NCBI RefSeq assembly: GCF_019303535.1
Contig: NZ_JACCIU010000001.1
Location: 62,001-126,000 of the forward strand
Direction: 5' to 3'
Length of the DNA: 64,000 nt
From: Lactobacillus sp. Sy-1
GTDB taxonomy: Bacteria; Bacillota; Bacilli; Lactobacillales; Lactobacillaceae
The translations under genes were made by a program, and so were the position numbers. Below, in pieces: positions 18,336 to 26,417 of the stretch. How positions within the stretch are numbered: position 1 is the first letter of the stretch; every line of letters starts with the position of its first letter. The notes beneath the pieces are model-generated. The model was not told the origin of the DNA and did no database searches. It saw nothing but the letters and a program-made list of their open reading frames with translations.

Positions 18336-19436
18336 TTAAACGTTAAATCTAAAGTTAACAATGTCACCATCTTGCATTACGTATTCTTTTCCTTCAACCC
18401 GTAATTTTCCAGCTTCCTTAACGGCGCTTTCACTGCCTAATTGATCAAGGTCGTCAAATGACATTACTTCTGCGCGGATAAATCCACGTTCAAAGTCAGA
18501 ATGAATAATTCCAGCTGCTTGAGGAGCCTTAGTTCCCTTTAGGTACGTCCAAGCCTTAGTTTCCTTACCACCAGCAGTAAAGAACGTTTCGAGTCCTAAG
18601 AGCTTGTATGAAGCCCGAATTAATTTATTTAAACCGGGTTCCTCAACCCCTTCGGCTTCCAAGAAGGTTTGCTTATCGTCATCATCCAACTCAGCAATTT
18701 CTTCTTCGGTTTCAGCAGCAATTCCAATCGCTTGAGCGCCGTCCTTTGCTGCATATTCTTGAACCTGCTTGAAGTATTCTGAGCTTTCTGGATCAGCCAT
18801 GTCATCCTCACTAACGTTGGCAACATATAATACCGGCTTAGAAGTAAGCAAGAATTCACCCTTAACAATTTTTTGTTCATCTTCATTAAAGTCAATCGAA
18901 CGGACCGAACCCCCGTTTTCTAGTACCGGCTTGATTTTTTCGAGGACTGCCTTTTCAGCTAGCGCATCATCGTCCTTCCCCTTTGCTGCCCGTTCAACCT
19001 TCCCTAACCGCTTATTAACAGCGTCTAAATCAGCAATTCCTAATTCAAGGTTAATGGTCTGAATATCAGCAATTGGATCCACCTTACCGGTAACGTGGGT
19101 AATATTGTCATCATCAAAAGCCCGCACCACGTGAACAATGGCGTCCACTTGACGAATGTTTTCCAAAAACTTGTTTCCAAGTCCTTCACCCTTACTAGCA
19201 CCCTTAACAATTCCGGCAATATCCGTAAATTCAAAGGTAGTTGGAACAATCTTCTTAGCTGGAATCAATTCTTGAATCCGATCTAACCGTTTATCAGGGA
19301 CTTCAACCATCCCAACGTTTGGATCAATCGTAGCAAATGGATAGTTCGCCATTTCTGCTCCGGCATTTGTAATTGCGTTAAATAGGGTTGACTTCCCAAC
19401 GTTCGGAAGCCCAATAATTCCTGCTGTTAATGACAT
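18336..19436 (-). CDS. ychF: Ribosome-associated, redox-regulated ATPase/GTPase YchF
   Basis: Obg-family P-loop protein; E. coli YchF binds ATP and the ribosome and modulates the oxidative stress response. The 366-residue length is normal. G1 is GLPNVGKST (about 8-16), G3 is DIAGIVKGASKGEG, a coiled-coil arm lies in the middle, and the C-terminal TGS domain includes TYLKGTKAPQAAGIIHSDFERGFIRAEVM. It lies in the parAB-DUF951-ychF-DUF1129 run. Confidence 0.97.
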   Translation of the reverse strand: MSLTAGIIGLPNVGKSTLFNAITNAGAEMANYPFATIDPNVGMVEVPDKRLDRIQELIPAKKIVPTTFEFTDIAGIVKGASKGEGLGNKFLENIRQVDAIVHVVRAFDDDNITHVTGKVDPIADIQTINLELGIADLDAVNKRLGKVERAAKGKDDDALAEKAVLEKIKPVLENGGSVRSIDFNEDEQKIVKGEFLLTSKPVLYVANVSEDDMADPESSEYFKQVQEYAAKDGAQAIGIAAETEEEIAELDDDDKQTFLEAEGVEEPGLNKLIRASYKLLGLETFFTAGGKETKAWTYLKGTKAPQAAGIIHSDFERGFIRAEVMSFDDLDQLGSESAVKEAGKLRVEGKEYVMQDGDIVNFRFNV

Positions 19437-19460
19437 AAAAAATTTCGCTCGCTTTCTATA

Positions 19461-19649
19461 TTATTCTGCTTCGTGCTTTTCCAGCACCTTTTTTAGTTTA
19501 TGGTCAAATTGACGTCTTGGTAGCATTACGATATGACCACAGTTAGTACACTTAATTTTAATATCTGCACCCATCCGGATAATTTCCCAGCGGTTAGTCC
19601 CACATGGATGGGGCTTCTTCATTTCAACAATATCATGTAATTCATACAT
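19461..19649 (-). CDS. DUF951 family small protein
   Basis: 62 residues. The pattern MYELHDIVEMKKPHPCGTN...CTNCGHIVMLPRRQF is characteristic of DUF951, with one Cys in PHPCG and a CxxC, which could bind zinc. It is commonly encoded between parB and ychF in Firmicutes; the role is unknown. It is encoded 15 bases after parB on the same strand. Confidence 0.9.
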   Translation of the reverse strand: MYELHDIVEMKKPHPCGTNRWEIIRMGADIKIKCTNCGHIVMLPRRQFDHKLKKVLEKHEAE

Positions 19650-19664
19650 TGAAAAAACTCCAAT

Positions 19665-20543
19665 CTAATCAACATTAATATCCAATAGCTTTAAAATTCG
19701 GTTTAAATCATCGTTTGACATGTAGTCAATCTCAATTTTGCCATTTCCGCGCTTTGAGTGGTTCCCATTAATTGACACTGCAGTTCCAAAACGGTCTTGA
19801 AGCTGATCCTCAGTTGCACGTAAAAATGGTGATTTATGAGCTTCCTTGCCGCTCTTTTTTGTTTTTTTAGCACGTTTATTGTTGCCCATTTCTTCAATTT
19901 CTTTATTAATTTGACGAACGGTCATTGTCTGATCATAAACCCGCTTCGCTAGCTTACGCAATTCCGTCTTATCACTAACTGAAAGCAAAGCACGAGCTTG
20001 CCCCATCGATAGCTGCTTTTTTTGCACCATTGTTTTTACTTCATTGGGAAGTCCCAAAAGCCGTAAGTAGTTAGCAACGTATGAACGACTTTTCCCCATT
20101 CGACTAGCAACTTGTGCCTGTGTAAGATTTAAATTAACCATCAATGTATTGTAGGCATCAGCCTCTTCAATTGCTGTAAGGTCTTCCCGTTGTAAATTTT
20201 CAAGAATTGCAATTTCCATCATTTCTTCATCCGTAACATTACGAATAATTGCTGGAATGCTACTCTTATTAGCAATTTCGGAAGCTCTAAACCGACGTTC
20301 CCCGGCTAGAATTTCGTATTGACCATTCTTTGCCTTTCTAACAATAATTGGCTGAAAAACCCCTGACTTTTTAATGGAACTAGCTAGGTCTTCAAGGGCC
20401 TCTTTGTCAAACCTAGTCCTGGGTTGGTAAGGGTTCGGAACCAACTCGGTCAGTTTAATATCATTGACCGTTTCTTCGGATTGAACATTATTATCTGAGA
20501 ACAAAGCCTCAATCCCACGGCCTAAACCTTTTTTATTTGCCAT
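19665..20543 (-). CDS. parB: Chromosome-partitioning protein ParB (Spo0J)
   Basis: Binds parS sites near the origin, spreads as a CTP-dependent clamp, and loads SMC. The 292 residues include the ParB/Srx CTP-binding domain with GERRFRA (about 80), ENLQREDLTAIEEA, a helix-turn-helix (about 130-165, TQAQVASRMGKSRSYVANYLRLLGLP), a Lys-rich linker, and a C-terminal dimerisation domain. It overlaps the end of parA by 11 bases, so the two are translationally coupled. No convincing parS site was seen in the window. Confidence 0.96.
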   Translation of the reverse strand: MANKKGLGRGIEALFSDNNVQSEETVNDIKLTELVPNPYQPRTRFDKEALEDLASSIKKSGVFQPIIVRKAKNGQYEILAGERRFRASEIANKSSIPAIIRNVTDEEMMEIAILENLQREDLTAIEEADAYNTLMVNLNLTQAQVASRMGKSRSYVANYLRLLGLPNEVKTMVQKKQLSMGQARALLSVSDKTELRKLAKRVYDQTMTVRQINKEIEEMGNNKRAKKTKKSGKEAHKSPFLRATEDQLQDRFGTAVSINGNHSKRGNGKIEIDYMSNDDLNRILKLLDINVD

Positions 20544-21312
20544 GAGCAGCCAACACTTCCTTTGTAAGTTTCATGTATACAATTGCACCCTTTGATTTAG
20601 GGTCATAATCGTTAATTGGTTTTCCATAACTAGGTGCTTCTGATAGCCGCACATTTCTGGGAATTACGGTATCATAAACCTTGTCTTTAAAGTAATCACG
20701 AACCTGTTCGTTGACCTGCCGACCAAGGTTAGTTCGTGAGTCAAACATCGTCAGTAAAATCCCTTCAATTCCCAATGATGGATTAAAGTATTTCTTTACG
20801 AGGTTAAAGGTGTTCAACAATTGACTCAACCCCTCCAGAGCATAGTATTCACTTTGTACTGGAATCAAGATTGAGTTACTGGCCGTGAATGCATTAACCG
20901 TAATCAACCCAAGGGAAGGGGGACAATCAATTAAAATATAGTCATAATCATCATCCACTTCAGCGATTGTAGTTCTCAAAATTGTTTCACGAGCCATCTT
21001 AGAAACTAATTTAATGTCAGCTCCGGATAGGTCAATTGTTGCTGGAACCGCATCTAAACCTGGATAGTCAGTATGAATAATTGCATCCTTAATTGGTGTA
21101 TCTTCAACTAAGACATCATACATTGTGGGAAGTTGGTTTTGCTTAATCTGTCTTTTTTCGATGTTAATGCCACTGGTTGCATTTCCTTGCGCATCAGCAT
21201 CAATCAATAAAACCCGTTTGCCAAGCACTGCTAAATCAGCACTCAGATTAACAGCGGTCGTTGTTTTACCAACGCCACCCTTCTGGTTAGCTAATGCAAT
21301 TACATATGCCAT
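20533..21312 (-). CDS. parA: Chromosome-partitioning ATPase ParA (Soj)
   Basis: 259-residue Walker-type ATPase that works with ParB to segregate the origin region and influences DnaA. The deviant Walker A box is NQKGGVGKTTTAVNLS (about 8-23), Walker A' is LLIDADAQGNAT, and Walker B is YDYILIDCPPSLG. It starts 14 bases after rsmG and overlaps parB, the order usual near the replication origin of Firmicutes. Confidence 0.97.
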   Translation of the reverse strand: MAYVIALANQKGGVGKTTTAVNLSADLAVLGKRVLLIDADAQGNATSGINIEKRQIKQNQLPTMYDVLVEDTPIKDAIIHTDYPGLDAVPATIDLSGADIKLVSKMARETILRTTIAEVDDDYDYILIDCPPSLGLITVNAFTASNSILIPVQSEYYALEGLSQLLNTFNLVKKYFNPSLGIEGILLTMFDSRTNLGRQVNEQVRDYFKDKVYDTVIPRNVRLSEAPSYGKPINDYDPKSKGAIVYMKLTKEVLAAHGK

Positions 21313-21326
21313 TTGAAGTCCTCCCT

Positions 21327-22055
21327 TTATTCTCCAATTGGTTTCTTATTTGGTGTTCCCGCTTTACGTGGATACTGCTTGGGCGTTTTTTTAACTTTTT
21401 CAATCACAATAATATTTCTTTCATCATGCGAAACTGGTAACTCAAATTCATTGTCTTGAACCAACTTACCACCAAGGGTCTGGATAGCCTTTTCACCAAC
21501 GTTAAGTTCACTACTAGCCTTTGCAGCCTTGAGTGCAACTAGATTACCACCCACTCGAACTAATGGAAGGCAGAGCTCAGCCAAAACACTCATTCTAGCT
21601 ACTGCTCGCGCGGTTACAACGTCAAATGATTCTCGAGTAGCAGCTTTTTTACCACCAAATTCTTCAGCTCGTGCATGAACAGCAGTTACGTTAGTTAAGC
21701 CTAGTTCGTTAATTAAATCGTTTAAAAACTTAATCCGTTTATTTAATGAATCTACGATCGTGATCTTTAATTGGGGAAATAGAATTTTAATTGGTAGTGA
21801 CGGAAATCCAGCCCCAGCCCCAACATCACATAGAGTGAGTGCTTCGGTTTGGAGAGCCTTAAAATAAAATACAGGAGTAATCGAATCATAAAAGTGCTTT
21901 AAATAAACGTCCCCGCGATCAACAATTGTTGTTAGGTTGACGTGTTCATTAGTTGCTACCAACATCCGGTAGTATGTATCAAACTGCTTCATTTGTTTTT
22001 CGCTAAGGGCAATTCCCATGGTTGCTAACTGTAATTTAAATTCTTCTGGATTCAT
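21327..22055 (-). CDS. rsmG: 16S rRNA (guanine-527-N7)-methyltransferase
   Basis: Methylates G527 of 16S rRNA; loss gives low-level streptomycin resistance. 242 residues. The SAM-binding motif is [17 protein letters not shown] (about 76-92), with [11 protein letters not shown] next and [14 protein letters not shown] later. The C-terminal tail is basic. It heads the rsmG-parA-parB group. Its ATG lies about 100 bases downstream of a separate terminated transcript (candidate small RNA). Confidence 0.97.
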   Translation of the reverse strand: MNPEEFKLQLATMGIALSEKQMKQFDTYYRMLVATNEHVNLTTIVDRGDVYLKHFYDSITPVFYFKALQTEALTLCDVGAGAGFPSLPIKILFPQLKITIVDSLNKRIKFLNDLINELGLTNVTAVHARAEEFGGKKAATRESFDVVTARAVARMSVLAELCLPLVRVGGNLVALKAAKASSELNVGEKAIQTLGGKLVQDNEFELPVSHDERNIIVIEKVKKTPKQYPRKAGTPNKKPIGE

Positions 22056-22166
22056 CTAATTACTCCATTAATTATTCTATTTTCTATCACCAATTATATA
22101 TAGATAGTCAATTATTATTTTATCATAAATAATAGCTGCTGGATAAGTTGAACGGTATCTTTAAGC

Positions 22167-22320
22167 AAAAAAATAAGCCTTAACCTGAAAAGGTTAAAAG
22201 CTTTGCAATCGTTAATATGTATATGCAGTTTAAGCAAGCCACTGCACAAAGCAAATTCATGACATCGACCGCCTAATCCATCAAAAGGCATCTTCGACTC
22301 ACGACACGTGTGTAATTGTA
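22167..22320 (-). ncRNA. Candidate small RNA (about 140 nt) with its own promoter and terminator
   Basis: In the 354-bp gap between rsmG and the glucansucrase gene, the minus strand carries an extended -10 box (TGTTACAAT, hexamer 22315-22320) that would start a transcript near 22308. An intrinsic terminator follows at 22167-22203 (AAGCTTTTAACC and GGTTAAGGCTT, then TTTTTTT), about 110 bases before the rsmG start. An internal hairpin (TGCAGT...ACTGCA) lies between. No translatable ORF with a ribosome site is seen inside. No known RNA family was recognised, and no clear -35 box is present. Confidence 0.45.
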
Positions 22321-22363
22321 ACACAAAATATGAAGAAAGAAATAACTTTTTTAAAATTAAATC

Positions 22364-22392
22364 AAAAAAATGCTGACAATGTCAGCATTTTA
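22364..22392. terminator. Bidirectional intrinsic terminator after the large glucansucrase gene
   Basis: AAAATGCTGAC-AAT-GTCAGCATTTT, with A- and T-runs on both sides. Confidence 0.85.
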
Positions 22393-22409
22393 ATAAAATC
22401 ATTAACTTT

Positions 22410-25400
22410 TTAGCTCTTGGCAGCAGTTAAAACACCCTTTGAGTTAGCAGTGTACTTAACTCCCTTATAGATGACTGTATTATTCTTAATTAAAGAACCG
22501 TCTCCAATACCGTAGTATTTTTTAATTCCTTTACGATTAGTGACGATTGCGCCCCGGGTCTGAACACCTCTCCGGTTAAAGTGGTACTCAACTCCATTAA
22601 TGGTCTTGGTTCCCTTAACCCGCTTTCCATTGTTATTAAAGTAATACCATTTATTATGAATGTTTTCGAATTGGTTTTGAGCTTCATTCCCAGTGCTTGC
22701 ATCGTAGTAGTATTTACCACCCCAATCACCAGCAACTTGATCACCATTCTCTAGGTCAAAGTATTGATACTTGCCATTGACTAGCGTCCGGCCCTTAGCC
22801 ATTACCCCATTTGAATTGAAGTATCTTGGGTTTCCAGTCTCTGGATTGGTCAAGAATCCAGAATTGTACATTCCGCCATTGGCACCAAAGTAATATTGGT
22901 GGCCCTTGGAATCCCGGTAAACAGAGTTAGTTAGCATCGTTCCATCAGGTAGGAAGAAGAATTTCGAACCGTTGATTTTTTGGAGTCCAAATACCATGTT
23001 ACCGCTAATGTCAAAATAGTAGGTATTATTACCATCAACAATAAACGTATTCGTTGCCTTATATCCGCTGTAAGTGTAATAATTAACATTATTTCCATTT
23101 TTTACAAATCCAGTTGTTACTGATTGACCAAGCATTTGCAATGGTAGTGTGCTTGGATTATTGACGTTCAAATATTGACCAGTAACCCCATTGTTTAAAA
23201 TATAATCAGTTCCAACCCCTTGAATATTAGTCCCATTCATGTACTTAGCACTCCAAGTAGTGATCTTTTCACTAGGGTCAATTGGAACGCCAGTTGAAAT
23301 TTGAGTGGTGGTAAATAAATTAGGATACATTTTCTGAAGTTCTTCCAAGAATGCACCACCATATTTAGACTGATAATCGGTTCCACTTCCAACTGTATTG
23401 GAATAATATAGTTGATTGGTAATCTTAGTTCCAGTTAGTTCTTGACCAAAATTATTAACGCGCTTAACAGTTACTAACTGTTGATTTGGCATGTCATAAA
23501 CTTGATCTGGAACAAAATCAGCCATTGCTTGAATTCCATTCTCATGAAGAGCTTGAATTGCTTGTACCAATTCATCAGCCGTTCCGTACTTATTAGGGCC
23601 ACTAATTCCTAGGTTATAGCGATCACTAAAAGCGTAACCATTCTGAAAGGTTTCATCCAAGAATGAGTTTCCAACCGTTGAATTATATTGAGGTGGAAAT
23701 TCAAAACTAGTAATTCCCCATTGTTTAAACAAGTTAGCATTCTTAGCAATCACCACGTTTTCACGTTGGTCATCAGTAGTTGGGAATGATTGGAAGTTGG
23801 AAAAGCCTTCAAAGATAACGTTAGAGTCTAAAGCTGCATTAGATACATAATTACTCTTAATTTTTACATTCTTACTCTGCGTCTTCTTGGTGGATGCGGT
23901 AGTTCTAGAGTCTTGATTATCAGCAGCCCCCATTGGTACCCAAGCTGATAAATACCCAGATACCTGCGGATTAGAATAACCCTTAATATCAGCACGGGTT
24001 AAAATTAATTGTCCCTTGGAATTAGTATATTTAATCTGTGATTTATCAACATCGGAATCACTGTTAAATACATCCAGACCAGTTTTAGTTGTATTTAATA
24101 ATGGTCTAAATGCTTGATTTTTATGACTAGCTCCCATGTTAATAACTACTTTATCAGTGCTAGAAAGTTTTAATTCAGGATTATTAGATTCGACAATTGC
24201 AATTCCACTCTTATTATATGGGTTAACGTTCTTAGGGCCCCAAATATTTTTTCCATAACGAACTGATGTTAAAACTCCAGTGTACTTATCTTTGGCCTTA
24301 GCCATTGATGGTGCTCCAACCATCGTTTGGACGTTAGAAGTTTGACCACCAGCTACGTACTTAACCCGCGCCTTCAGTAAAGCATCAATTGAATCATAGT
24401 ATGGTGATTTTTCTTCCATGAATTGTTTATTTTCCATGTACATATCACCATAGTAAACCCGCGGTACCAATGCTTTATCAGTTAGTAATAGTGCATAAGC
24501 AGCTGGCGTATTGTAAAGGGTATACTTCTTATTTGTTTTCCATTCATCATTAGCATATATATTTAGCGCTTTTTGGAAAATATCCATTGTAGATGATGGA
24601 TTATCAGGATTTACGGTACTATCGAATTTATCTTGGATAATTTGGCCAACAATCCCTTGAACAGAATTATCGTGCGCCCTAAAGAAACTATAACTAGGGA
24701 TTACATCATCAACTTCGTTCCAATCCGCAGAACGATCTGCTAAACCATCGTTAATCAGAAAATCGAGGTTGGTTCTTTGGGTCGGATCAGCAGGAGAAAG
24801 AACTTCTTGCAAGGCATTCTTCAACTGGGGATTCATTGTGATTTGAGGATTTCCATTTTTACGCATGTAAAATGGATCAATCCAATTATCCCAGTCTTCC
24901 AAAATACTTAAATGATTATTGGAATTTTGATCAGACTTAGAAGTTTGATAAGCATCATTAAAATACTTTCCGATAATTTGAATTAAATCAGAGTCCACGT
25001 CATCAATAGCATCAACTCTAACTCCATCAAAATTGCCATTAGGGTTATTCTTCAAAATGGTTCCTAAATTCATAACGTAGTAGAGCCAATTTAAGTCTTC
25101 CGCTTGAACTGTTGGATTAGAATTGTCAATATCATTTCCTAATAGAAATTCAAAATCACCACCAGAAGCAATCGTCCCCTTTAGGTTTTTACCATCCTGA
25201 TTAGATAGCCCTCGGTTCAAAAGTCGATATTTAGAATCAGCATCACTAGTTAGCGAATTGTTAACATACAGGAATTGACCACCTTGTAATCCGTCTGAAC
25301 CACGCTCTTCACTACCGACATTCCATTCTGATTGGGTTTTAATAAATTGATCAATCAGGGTATGAAGCCACGTTGTATCACCATTATCAGCTGCAATCTT

Positions 25401-26405
25401 CTTTTCAATTGCAGCCTGAACCTGTCGAGCTGATTGGTTCAAACTTTCAGATCCATCATCAACAGAATGCCAAGAAGGTGTTGCTCCCAAACCATTTGAG
25501 TTCATAAAGTTTAGGTAATTAGCCTCAACATTCTCATTTGGCCACCATGACATTAATAATGGTCGCATATCAGATGCACTAGTTGCAGTCCAGCTACTAC
25601 CATTAGATAGTATTTTCTTAGGACGATACCATGTATCTGGAACTAAATAGCCACCAACAGTTGTAACACTGGCACTATCAACACTATAGAATGCGTTGTT
25701 ACTAGTAAATTCATCAGCTTTAATGGTTTCATTTTTAGCAACTGGTAGATCCTTTTTAGAAGTTAATGCACCTGTTTTACCATTAAAATAAAGAACCTGG
25801 TTACCTAATTGGACAGTCACCCCTAAATGAGGATCCCCAAAAGTATCAACATAGTAATACTTACCATTTTTCTTCTGAATATTTTCAACGCCATACTTTT
25901 TAATTAATTTTTTAATCGTGGCGTCGTCAGAACTACTGATACTCCTAATTGGTTGACTAGTGGTTGTAGTATCTTGAGTTGCACTAGTAGCTGCAACAGC
26001 AGCTGAAGAGGAGGATGAGGAAGAACTTGCACTAGCGGTTGAACTGGAAATAACGTTTATAGATGACGAACTCCCATTTGTAGTAGCTGAGCTACTGTTA
26101 CTACTTGAGTTTAAACTCATATCTGTAGCTTCACTAGTAGTTGAGCTTGCCGTCGAACTGGCAACACTCTGTGATACAGAACTTTGGCTAGCTGAACTAC
26201 TACTTTCATTAGCTGTTGAACTAACCTGAGAACTAGAACTACTAGTTGCACTGACCGTTAATTGATCATCAGCACTAGCTGAACTTGAGTTAGCCTGATC
26301 AATATAAAATGCTCCGATTGTCGCTGTTAAGAGCATCGCCGTTACCCAATTTTTACCTGATTTATACATTTTATAGTGCTTTTTTGGTGATTGTTGCCTA
26401 AACAT
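22410..26405 (-). CDS. Glucansucrase, GH70, with Ser-rich N-region and glucan-binding repeats
   Basis: Secreted enzyme that builds alpha-glucan from sucrose. 1331 residues. The N-terminus holds a KxYKxGKxW signal motif (K12, Y14, K15, G17, K18, W20) with a signal helix and a Ser-rich stretch (about 40-155). The permuted GH70 core runs about 255-1020, with motif order II-III-IV-I: VRVDAIDD (nucleophile D465), SILEDW (acid/base E503), RAHDNSVQ (transition-state D579), then ADFVPDQVYD (D963). The last about 220 residues are aromatic/Gly repeats (YYFDxxGxM type) that bind glucan. The residues after D579 are NSV rather than the SEV of many dextransucrases, and the motif III residue after E503 is Asp rather than Ala, so linkage type is uncertain. 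No LPXTG is present. It is cotranscribed with the gene 12 bases upstream, another GH70. Confidence 0.95.
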   Translation of the reverse strand: MFRQQSPKKHYKMYKSGKNWVTAMLLTATIGAFYIDQANSSSASADDQLTVSATSSSSSQVSSTANESSSSASQSSVSQSVASSTASSTTSEATDMSLNSSSNSSSATTNGSSSSINVISSSTASASSSSSSSSAAVAATSATQDTTTTSQPIRSISSSDDATIKKLIKKYGVENIQKKNGKYYYVDTFGDPHLGVTVQLGNQVLYFNGKTGALTSKKDLPVAKNETIKADEFTSNNAFYSVDSASVTTVGGYLVPDTWYRPKKILSNGSSWTATSASDMRPLLMSWWPNENVEANYLNFMNSNGLGATPSWHSVDDGSESLNQSARQVQAAIEKKIAADNGDTTWLHTLIDQFIKTQSEWNVGSEERGSDGLQGGQFLYVNNSLTSDADSKYRLLNRGLSNQDGKNLKGTIASGGDFEFLLGNDIDNSNPTVQAEDLNWLYYVMNLGTILKNNPNGNFDGVRVDAIDDVDSDLIQIIGKYFNDAYQTSKSDQNSNNHLSILEDWDNWIDPFYMRKNGNPQITMNPQLKNALQEVLSPADPTQRTNLDFLINDGLADRSADWNEVDDVIPSYSFFRAHDNSVQGIVGQIIQDKFDSTVNPDNPSSTMDIFQKALNIYANDEWKTNKKYTLYNTPAAYALLLTDKALVPRVYYGDMYMENKQFMEEKSPYYDSIDALLKARVKYVAGGQTSNVQTMVGAPSMAKAKDKYTGVLTSVRYGKNIWGPKNVNPYNKSGIAIVESNNPELKLSSTDKVVINMGASHKNQAFRPLLNTTKTGLDVFNSDSDVDKSQIKYTNSKGQLILTRADIKGYSNPQVSGYLSAWVPMGAADNQDSRTTASTKKTQSKNVKIKSNYVSNAALDSNVIFEGFSNFQSFPTTDDQRENVVIAKNANLFKQWGITSFEFPPQYNSTVGNSFLDETFQNGYAFSDRYNLGISGPNKYGTADELVQAIQALHENGIQAMADFVPDQVYDMPNQQLVTVKRVNNFGQELTGTKITNQLYYSNTVGSGTDYQSKYGGAFLEELQKMYPNLFTTTQISTGVPIDPSEKITTWSAKYMNGTNIQGVGTDYILNNGVTGQYLNVNNPSTLPLQMLGQSVTTGFVKNGNNVNYYTYSGYKATNTFIVDGNNTYYFDISGNMVFGLQKINGSKFFFLPDGTMLTNSVYRDSKGHQYYFGANGGMYNSGFLTNPETGNPRYFNSNGVMAKGRTLVNGKYQYFDLENGDQVAGDWGGKYYYDASTGNEAQNQFENIHNKWYYFNNNGKRVKGTKTINGVEYHFNRRGVQTRGAIVTNRKGIKKYYGIGDGSLIKNNTVIYKGVKYTANSKGVLTAAKS

Positions 26406-26417
26406 TTTTTAATCTCC

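Noticed and set aside
22115-22324. 69-codon minus-strand ORF between rsmG and the glucansucrase gene
   Set aside because: Starts at a non-ATG codon without a ribosome site, runs through the intrinsic terminator, and has no protein-like pattern; the region reads better as a non-coding transcript.
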